Source of the DNA: Trebonia kvetii
GTDB taxonomy: Bacteria; Actinomycetota; Actinomycetes; Streptosporangiales; Streptosporangiaceae
Assembly (NCBI RefSeq): GCF_007827045.1
Contig: NZ_RPFW01000005.1
Span: 205,835 to 269,834, forward strand
Direction of reading: 5' to 3'
Length of the DNA: 64,000 nucleotides
Shown: positions 58,555 through 64,000 of the stretch, in pieces
How positions within the stretch are numbered: position 1 is the stretch's first letter
Layout: every line of letters begins with the position of its first letter
Position numbers and translations under genes: made by a program
Notes under the pieces: model-generated
Seen by the model: the letters and a program-made list of their open reading frames with translations, nothing else
Told to the model about the DNA's origin: nothing
Database searches by the model: none

Positions 58555-58914
58555 CCCCCAGAGACACCAGCCGGCACAGCGCCTCCTAAAGGAGCATGCC
58601 GGATCACCGAATATTCGCTTGTGTGGCGGCCCGACCACTCGTCAAGTTGTGTCGCGCAGAACAGTCGGATCCGCACCTCCGGCGCGGCCTGTTGCGAGGG
58701 CGTGCGCAGGCTCGGGTTGCTTGCCGTGACAGGCCTCCGCCCTCATCCTCCGTCCCTGGTAGGCGCCCAGTTGCGCGGCCGCCGCCGGACATCACGGCAG
58801 GACCAGCGTCTCGCCAGTGTCCCTGGCGTGACCTGACCGCGGCATGAGGGGTAACTCAGTTGAGTTCAACGGCCCCTCCGCCTACTGTGACGGGCGAGGC
58901 GATAAGGCGGGGCG
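58555..58914. other. Intergenic region, no gene seen
   Basis: About 360 bases; open frames lack support. A GGGGCG ribosome-like site precedes the ATG at 58915. Confidence 0.35.
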
Positions 58915-59248
58915 ATGAAGTTCAATCATGTTGGGATTCCCACGGTCAGCTCATTTGCCGGCGAGATCCCGTTGCCGCACCTGAAGATGACTGTCAGTGA
59001 TCACCTTAACAACCCGTTCGGCATCCAGTGGCAGCGGTACTGGAAAGACGCCCCTTATCCCACCCTGGTCAAGACGGTGGCACACGGTGGCATTCGAAAC
59101 CGATAACCTCGCGGCCGCCCTTGAAGGCCAGCACGTCATCATCGAGCCCAATTCACCCAGCCATGGCGTGACCATGGCCTTCATTGAGGTCAGCGGCGCA
59201 CCAGTCGAACTCGTGCAAATCGATCACCAGGCGCGCCCGGATCTGTAG
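58915..59248 (+). pseudogene. VOC-like protein, broken by one extra G
   Basis: ATG 58915 opens KFNHVGIPTVSSFAGEIPLP and reads well to LVKTVAH at 59085. One extra G at 59086 (or 59087) then derails the frame. Skipping it continues VAFETDNLAAALEGQHVIIE and VSGAPVELVQIDHQ to the stop at 59246-59248, a normal ~110-residue VOC-like protein. The sequence around the break repeats GTGGCA-CACG-GTGGCA. Confidence 0.75.
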
Positions 59249-59361
59249 AACCAGGTCGGCCACCGGTAGCGTACGGCAGCGGTACGCCCTCAGCGTGCCC
59301 GTGGCAGTCTCAGTCGGCCGTCACCGCAGGGCTGCCCCGTGTCAGGCAAAGGAGGACAGGA

Positions 59362-60078
59362 TTGCCTGAGGTCAAGCTGTCTAACTCCTTCAGCCCGGGG
59401 CACGGCGCGCTGGAGCACGCGATGGACGCGATCGCCGCCTTCTTCGCCGGCACCCGCCGGGTGCTGTTCATCCCGTACGCGGCCAGCGACCCCGACGGCT
59501 ATGCCGAGGCGACGCGGGAGATCCTCGGCAGGCTAGGCGTGCAGGTATCCAGCGCTCACCGGGCCGCAAGCCCGCTAGCGGCCCTGGACCAGGCCGACGC
59601 GGTGTTCGTCGGCGGGGGCAATGCCTTCCGCCTGCTGCAGGCGGTGCGGCGCAACGGGCTGCTGGCCGCGATAGGCAGCCGGTCCCGCACCGGGATGCCC
59701 TACCTGGGAGTCAGCGCAGGGGCGAATCTGGCCTGCCCGACCATCCGCACCACCAACGACATGCCGATTGTGCAGCCGGCCTCGCTGTCGGCGCTGGGAG
59801 TGATTCCCTTTCAGGTGAACCCGCACTACCCGGCCGCCGGCCCGCTGCGCACGGCACGCGACCGGCGGCTGGGGGAGTTCCTGGAAGAAAACGACGTTCC
59901 CGTGCTCGGCCTGTGCGAGGGATCCTGGCTGCACGTGTCCGCTGCCCGGGCGACGGCGGGCGGCACCGCCGGCGGCCGGGTCCTCACCCGCGGGTGCCCT
60001 CCCGGCGATGTCCAGCCCGGCGATGACCTCTCCGCCCTGCTCCGCAGCCGTCCCCGCTACGATTCACCAGCACGCTAG
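59362..60078 (+). CDS. Peptidase E-like (S51) serine dipeptidase
   Basis: 238 residues from TTG 59362 with AAGGAGG seven bases upstream. S51 signatures: VLFIPYAASDPDGYAE, DAVFVGGGNAFRLLQAVRR, nucleophile Ser in YLGVSAGANLACPT, and VNPHY with a catalytic His. Cleaves Asp-X dipeptides in the cytoplasm. Family length. Confidence 0.9.
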   Translation: MPEVKLSNSFSPGHGALEHAMDAIAAFFAGTRRVLFIPYAASDPDGYAEATREILGRLGVQVSSAHRAASPLAALDQADAVFVGGGNAFRLLQAVRRNGLLAAIGSRSRTGMPYLGVSAGANLACPTIRTTNDMPIVQPASLSALGVIPFQVNPHYPAAGPLRTARDRRLGEFLEENDVPVLGLCEGSWLHVSAARATAGGTAGGRVLTRGCPPGDVQPGDDLSALLRSRPRYDSPAR

Positions 60079-60238
60079 CCGTGGCATCCAGCCGTCGAAG
60101 AAAGCCCGCGGCTGGCAACGGGAACCTGGTGGCCGCGGGCGGTGTATTGAGGGGTGAGTACCGGCTCGTGCAGGGGGTGCCATCGACGACGCGGACGCGG
60201 TAGCCCGGTCCCGGGACGGCGACCTTGACGCCTATGCG

Positions 60239-60742
60239 GTGCTGGTCGCCCGGTACACGCTGCGCGCGCACCGGGCTGCCTGGCTGCTAGGGGCTGGCGA
60301 GGATGCCGACGATGTGGTGCAGGAGGCGTTCGTGAAGGCGTTCCGGAGCCTGCCGAAGTTCCGGGCGGGTGAGCCGTTCGCGCCCTGGCTGCTGAGCATC
60401 GTGGCCAACGAGACGAAGAACCTCTTGCGCTCCCGGCACCGCCGCGGTGCGCTGGCCCTGCGGCTATCGGCCCTGGAGCCGGATGCCTCCGTCCCCGACG
60501 CTCCGTTCGACGAGGCGGTGGCCGGCGAGCGGCGCGCCCGGCTGCTGGCGGCGGTGAACGCACTGCCGGACCGGGAGCGGCAGGTGCTGGTGTGCCGTTA
60601 TTTCCTGGATTTGTCGGAGGCCGAGACGGCACGGGTGCTGCAATGGCCGCTCGGCTCGGTGAAGTCCCGTACGTCCCGCGCCCTGGGGCGGCTGCGCGGG
60701 CTCGTCGTGCCCGAGGACCAGGGCCGGGTGTTCCATGGCTGA
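60239..60742 (+). CDS. ECF sigma factor
   Basis: 167 residues from GTG 60239. Region 2: HRAAWLLGAGEDADDVVQEA and KAFRSLPKFRAGEPFAPWLL; region 4: LPDRERQVLVCRYFLDLSEA and LQWPLGSVKSRTSRALGRLR. Protein sense extends upstream in frame to about 60182 (DDADAVARSRDGDLDAYAVL), but no ATG/GTG/TTG is there, so the true start is either non-standard or hidden by one missing base near GTGCC at 60178. First gene of a sigma/anti-sigma/membrane-protein operon. Confidence 0.85.
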   Translation: MLVARYTLRAHRAAWLLGAGEDADDVVQEAFVKAFRSLPKFRAGEPFAPWLLSIVANETKNLLRSRHRRGALALRLSALEPDASVPDAPFDEAVAGERRARLLAAVNALPDRERQVLVCRYFLDLSEAETARVLQWPLGSVKSRTSRALGRLRGLVVPEDQGRVFHG

Positions 60743-61523
60743 GTCTTCCGGGTCCCGTCGCGCACCGCAATGGCGGGACGCGCTTGCGTCTGAGCTTCGC
60801 GTGCTGAGTCCCCAGCTCGACGTGCCGCCCGCCGCAGAGCAGGCCGCCACCGTCCGCCAGCGCCTGGAAGCACAGCAGCGCCTGCAGGCACGCACGCAGC
60901 CGATCGCGCGGTGGCGCGCGCGGATCCTGTACCCCCGGTGGCGCGCTGCCTTGATCGTAGCGCTGACCGTCGTCGCCCTGGCCGTGGCGATCCCGCAGAG
61001 CCGGGCGGCCATCGCCCACGTGCTCCGGCTCGACGGCGTGGAGCTCCACCAGGCACCTGGCCCCTCACCCGCGCCGCACCCGTCCCTGCCCGGCGAGCAG
61101 CGGATGTCGCTCGGTCAGGCGCGGCAGCGTGTCGCCTTCCCCATCCTCGTGCCGACAACGCTTGGCCAGCCGACCGCGGTCACGGTCAGCGACAGCGGAC
61201 GGGTCGCGACGCTGATCTACGACCGCGCGCCGTACGGCGAGGTGCGGCTGGACGAATTCGACGGCCACCTGGACCCGGTCTACTTCGAGAAGTTCGTCCG
61301 GGTCGGCAGCGTCACTGAGGTCTCGGTGAACGGCACGAAAGGGCTGTGGGTAACCGGGCCGCAGGAGATCGTGTACGTGCGCAGCGACGGCATGATCGTG
61401 CAGGCCTCGGCCCGGCTCACCACCGGCAACACGCTGATCTGGGGCACGCGGCGGGTCGCCCTGCGCCTGGAGGGCGGCTTCAGCAAGACAGCCGCGCTCG
61501 CCGTCGCCGCCTCCGCTGGCTAG
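60735..61523 (+). CDS. Single-pass membrane protein, probable anti-sigma factor
   Basis: 262 residues; ATG 60735 overlaps the sigma stop by 8 bases. A ~65-residue cytoplasmic part with RQRLEAQQRLQARTQ, a membrane segment RAALIVALTVVALAVAIPQS, then a ~175-residue extracytoplasmic beta-rich domain (RVAFPILVPTTLGQPTAVTV, YDRAPYGEVRLDEFDGHLD). No HxxxCxxC zinc motif, so not a ZAS-type anti-sigma. Overlap with the sigma gene is the main argument for the role. Confidence 0.7.
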   Translation: MAESSGSRRAPQWRDALASELRVLSPQLDVPPAAEQAATVRQRLEAQQRLQARTQPIARWRARILYPRWRAALIVALTVVALAVAIPQSRAAIAHVLRLDGVELHQAPGPSPAPHPSLPGEQRMSLGQARQRVAFPILVPTTLGQPTAVTVSDSGRVATLIYDRAPYGEVRLDEFDGHLDPVYFEKFVRVGSVTEVSVNGTKGLWVTGPQEIVYVRSDGMIVQASARLTTGNTLIWGTRRVALRLEGGFSKTAALAVAASAG

Positions 61524-61601
61524 CCGGGCGCGGCCTGCCGGGAACCTGCCGCCGGGCTGCGGTGTACACCCAAGCGAGGCGCTACGGAAGGAGCCACCGG
61601 A

Positions 61602-62384
61602 ATGCTGCGCAGGTTCATCATTCTCACCTCCCTCGCCGCGGGCACGGCCATCGCCGTCACCGCGGCGGTCGCCACCCCGGCACTCGCGAAGGGAGCAACC
61701 CAGGCGAGCATCACCGGCCCGGGGCTGGCCCGCCCGGTCACCATTTCCGCACAGGGCGAGGCCCTGCCGGGAGAGGCGGACACGCTCTCCAGCCTCGCCG
61801 GGCAAACCGGCCTGTTCGTGCTGCTCTTCGGCCCCGGCAACGGCACGCCGGGCGGGCCGTTCGCGCTGCGCACCCCGCCAGCAGCGGCCTCCCTCGGGCC
61901 GAAGTACACCGTTACCTACACGGTGCCCGGCGTCACCCCAGGACCAGGCCAGGCGGACGGGCAGATCCGCCAGGACCTGTACCCGCGCGCGGCCGGCGGC
62001 CCGGTGGTCTACACGCTGCCCGGACAGCAGGGCTTCGGCCAGCCGCTGCAAGCCACCGGATGGCTACGCGGCACCACGCAGCTGACCGCCACCCTGACCC
62101 GGCTCGGCGTGCCTGCCGGCGCCTCGCTCCCGACCGCCCCCGGCTCCGCGGCCTCCGTCCCGGCCGCCACTGCCCCGGCCGCCGCGCCAAAGCCCGACGA
62201 CACGACAGCCACGGCCTTGCTGATCGCCACGACCGTGTTCGCCGTCGCGATCGCGATCGCCGGCACCGCCCTGTGGCTACGCCGGCGCTCCCGGCCCGCG
62301 ATTGATCGGCCTGTGCCGGACAGGCTGGCCGCCGAGGAGACGAGCGGCGAGCCGCGGCGGGAACCAACGGTCCGTTCGGAATGA
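61602..62384 (+). CDS. Exported, membrane-anchored protein of the sigma operon
   Basis: 260 residues from ATG 61602 with AAGGAG. Signal peptide (FIILTSLAAGTAIAVTAAVA, cleaved after ALA), extracytoplasmic beta-rich domain (ITGPGLARPVTISAQGEALP, YTVTYTVPGVTPG), Pro/Ala-rich stalk, and a C-terminal membrane helix ATALLIATTVFAVAIAIAG with a basic tail. 78 bases after the putative anti-sigma gene; likely part of the same envelope-sensing unit. Confidence 0.75.
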   Translation: MLRRFIILTSLAAGTAIAVTAAVATPALAKGATQASITGPGLARPVTISAQGEALPGEADTLSSLAGQTGLFVLLFGPGNGTPGGPFALRTPPAAASLGPKYTVTYTVPGVTPGPGQADGQIRQDLYPRAAGGPVVYTLPGQQGFGQPLQATGWLRGTTQLTATLTRLGVPAGASLPTAPGSAASVPAATAPAAAPKPDDTTATALLIATTVFAVAIAIAGTALWLRRRSRPAIDRPVPDRLAAEETSGEPRREPTVRSE

Positions 62385-62837
62385 AGAATGTGTCAATCGA
62401 CATCGATCACAGAGCAGGTGGTGCACCCGCGAGTAACGGCAGCACGCTTACCCAACTCTGCAGGCCTGCGCGCGCCTCCGTCGTTGGCCTGGATGCCAGA
62501 TCGCGCGGTCCTTGCCGCGATGCCGCTCGGCATTCTCATCGGGGCTGCGAGAGGTTACGATCTGCGCATCCGCGCCACTGTCGGGGCGGCATCTAACTGG
62601 TCGTTCAGCTTGGATGTCTGATGGATGCGTTTGAGGCCTGGCTTGAGCACCTTCGCTCGTGTTCTCCGCCGGCGGGGACATCGCAGTGCTCGGAGATGGC
62701 CGGGTGCCGTTCGCCCTGCGTGCGGCTGCGCTGCGCTCGATTGTCACGCTGTTCGCCGAGGTGTTCGCGCCGCGGCTGGCGGCGGGGCGCCTCGGGTACG
62801 CCTCCCCGTGGAAGCAGGCTGAAGGCCAGAGCTTCGA
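62385..62837. other. Intergenic region with scraps
   Basis: About 450 bases. A weak resemblance to the dispersed repeat (CCCAACTCTGC ending 62461, TGCC at 62494, spacing 32) is too diverged to call. A plus frame near 62659-62847 (VPFALRAAALRSIVTLFAEV) looks protein-like but has no recognisable family or ribosome site. Confidence 0.35.
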
Positions 62838-63671
62838 ATGCCCTTAGCCGCGCACCATAGCCGCACACCCGAGGAGGAGCCCCTGAGTATCCCCGCCCAG
62901 CGATTTGTCCGCCGCCGTGAGGCTGACGGCGTGGTCACGGTCGAGCTCGTCAACGCGAAGTCGATGAACATCCTCGGCAGCGAGGCTATTGAAGAGCTGA
63001 CCGCTGAGTTTCAGCGGCTCTCCGCCGAGGACGACTGCGGGGTCATCGTGCTGCGCGGTGCCGGCGACAAGGCATTCATCGGCGGCGCGGACATCGGCGA
63101 GATGGCAGGACTGGACCAGGCCGCCGCCGAGGCCTTCATCAGCAGGCTGGCCGCACTGTGCGAAGCGGTCAGGGCCTGCCCGGCGCCGGTGATCGCCCGC
63201 CTTTCCGGCTGGTGCCTGGGTGCCGGGCTGGAGGTAGCGGTGTCGTGCGACCTGCGCATAGCGGGCGCCGGTGCCACATTCGGCATGCCCGAGGTCGCCA
63301 TAGGCCTTCCGTCGGTGATCCACGCTGCCCTTATTCCTGCGATGATCGGCGCCTCGCGAGCCGCGTGGCTGCTGCTGACCGGCGAGACGATCGACGCCGG
63401 CACGGCGGCGAGCTGGGGGCTGGTCCACGACGTGGTCCCGGGTGACGAACTAGACGCGCGCATCACGCGACTGGCGGCCCGGATGGCAGCCCTGGGCCCC
63501 CAGGCCGTCCGGCGGCAAAAGCGCCTACTCAACGAGTGGATCGACATGAGCCCCGCACGGGCGATCGAGGACAGCATCGCGCAGTTCGGACGGGCCTACC
63601 TCACCGGGGAGCCGCAGCAGTACATGGCGCGGTTCACCGAACGGCAGGCCGCCCGCAGAAAACAGCCGTGA
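62838..63671 (+). CDS. Enoyl-CoA hydratase/isomerase family protein
   Basis: 277 residues from ATG 62838. CTG 62883 is an attractive alternative because GAGGAGGAG lies just upstream and the family homology starts there. Crotonase fold: LRGAGDKAFIGGADIGEMAG (oxyanion hole), SGWCLGAGLEVAVSCDLRIA, GMPEVAIGLPSVIHAALIP. Hydratase or dehydratase of acyl-CoA in the cytoplasm. Single gene. Confidence 0.88.
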   Translation: MPLAAHHSRTPEEEPLSIPAQRFVRRREADGVVTVELVNAKSMNILGSEAIEELTAEFQRLSAEDDCGVIVLRGAGDKAFIGGADIGEMAGLDQAAAEAFISRLAALCEAVRACPAPVIARLSGWCLGAGLEVAVSCDLRIAGAGATFGMPEVAIGLPSVIHAALIPAMIGASRAAWLLLTGETIDAGTAASWGLVHDVVPGDELDARITRLAARMAALGPQAVRRQKRLLNEWIDMSPARAIEDSIAQFGRAYLTGEPQQYMARFTERQAARRKQP

Positions 63672-63700
63672 TTTCCGCCGGGGGTCCGCGCACTCGTTCC

Positions 63701-63747
63701 GCGTCAGCATATGTTGACGCGAGACGTCCGTCAGCATATGCTGACGG
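63701..63747. promoter_or_regulatory. Two near-identical 20-bp palindromes
   Basis: GCGTCAGCATATGTTGACGC (63701-63720, one mismatched pair) and CCGTCAGCATATGCTGACGG (63728-63747, perfect) share the core CGTCAGCATATG and are centred 27 bases apart. The second ends 2 bases before the ATG at 63750. Confidence 0.75.
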
Positions 63748-63749
63748 AC

Positions 63750-63971
63750 ATGCAGAGCACACTCGAGATCGCCGAGGGCGCGGCCAGCAATGACCCGGAC
63801 ATCGGGTTGCGGGCGGTGGCCGCCCTGCGGGCACTGACGGAACGGCTGGAGATCCTCCAGGTCGACAGCGCGCGGGAACTGGGCTGGTCGTGGCAGGACA
63901 TCGCGACCCGGCTCGGCGTCACCAAGCAGACTGTGCACCGCAAGCACGGCCACCGGACGGGGAGACGATAA
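63750..63971 (+). CDS. Small helix-turn-helix protein
   Basis: 73 residues from ATG 63750 (the frame is open from 63711 but the palindromes occupy that part). A helix of AVAALRALTERLEILQVDSA is followed by an HTH: WSWQDIATRLGVTKQTVHRK. Probably binds the two palindromes just upstream and autoregulates. The stop TAA shares its last A with the ATG of the next gene, so the two are coupled. Confidence 0.85.
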   Translation: MQSTLEIAEGAASNDPDIGLRAVAALRALTERLEILQVDSARELGWSWQDIATRLGVTKQTVHRKHGHRTGRR

Positions 63972-64000
63972 TGACCGAGCAATTCACCGGCGACGCCCGG
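63971..64000 (+). CDS. Start of a Clp N-terminal-domain-like protein (cut by window edge)
   Basis: Only MTEQFTGDAR is visible. This opening resembles ClpC N-domain proteins, which in actinobacteria often follow a small HTH gene like the one at 63750. The call rests on ten residues and gene order. Confidence 0.4.
   Translation, partial: MTEQFTGDAR

Noticed and set aside
1..64000. tRNA, rRNA, CRISPR arrays or prophage
   Set aside because: Scanning both strands by eye showed no cloverleaf with conserved tRNA boxes, no regularly spaced identical repeats with spacers, and no phage structural genes. A tRNA could still be missed without a computed search (tRNAscan-SE would settle it).

Overview
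The window is about 64 kb of high-GC DNA with strongly GC-biased third codon positions. Frequent GTG/TTG starts, an Lsr2 nucleoid protein, a PspC protein, SigG/SigX5-like ECF sigma factors with a SnoaL-like tail, FAS1-type MaoC hydratases and an incipient HTH/Clp-N gene pair all point to an actinomycete (Actinomycetota), probably a soil genus with a large catabolic genome. No rRNA, tRNA or CRISPR array was seen. Genes lie in short operons separated by gene-poor stretches that carry relics and repeats.

Layout. 0-5.5 kb: truncated copper-protein relic, SCO1/SenC protein, alpha/beta hydrolase, lipoprotein, CoA-transferase and a frameshifted META-like lipoprotein. 5.5-7.3 kb: a complete IS200/IS605 element (tnpA and tnpB divergent). 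7.3-14.4 kb: phosphoesterase and an acyl-CoA catabolic cluster (FCD-GntR, acyl-CoA dehydrogenase, CoA-transferase, MaoC hydratase, UTRA-GntR, quinone oxidoreductase) with a perfect 11-bp inverted repeat in its divergent promoter. 14.5-21.9 kb: a minus-strand cluster that looks aromatic-catabolic (two fumarylacetoacetate hydrolases, FAD monooxygenase, amidohydrolase, MBL hydrolase, divergent LysR). It has lost most of an extradiol dioxygenase gene and carries a Phd/VapC module. 21.9-31.5 kb: ECF sigma and SnoaL pair, EamA transporter, globin-ankyrin fusion, glutaredoxin-thioredoxin reductase fusion, and an ECH/ACAD/ACAD operon whose last gene is frameshifted. 31.5-39.9 kb: gene-poor accessory stretch with a phased DnaA-box-like array, M19 dipeptidase, small membrane proteins, an IS110 relic and a large protein of unknown function. 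39.9-49 kb: WYL regulator with epoxide hydrolase and AlkZ-like gene (frameshifted), AbrB/RelE-type toxin-antitoxin, TetR with haloperoxidase, Lsr2 and an ISAzo13-family element. 49-64 kb: epimerase, second SigG/SigX5-like sigma factor, a small nuclease-like module, several single enzymes, an ECF sigma/anti-sigma/membrane-protein operon, enoyl-CoA hydratase and an HTH gene behind two near-identical palindromes.

Features of most interest. (1) A dispersed ~110-nt intergenic repeat with two conserved 18-mers at near-constant spacing (four good copies, three of them within 4 kb). (2) Four TTATCCAC-type boxes phased at 20-23 bp in a gene-free region. (3) The globin-ankyrin fusion. (4) The catabolic cluster with a gene scar and an inserted toxin-antitoxin module. 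(5) At least four genes broken by exactly one base, which means either active decay or residual assembly indels.

All function calls come from reading the protein sequences; no database search was run.
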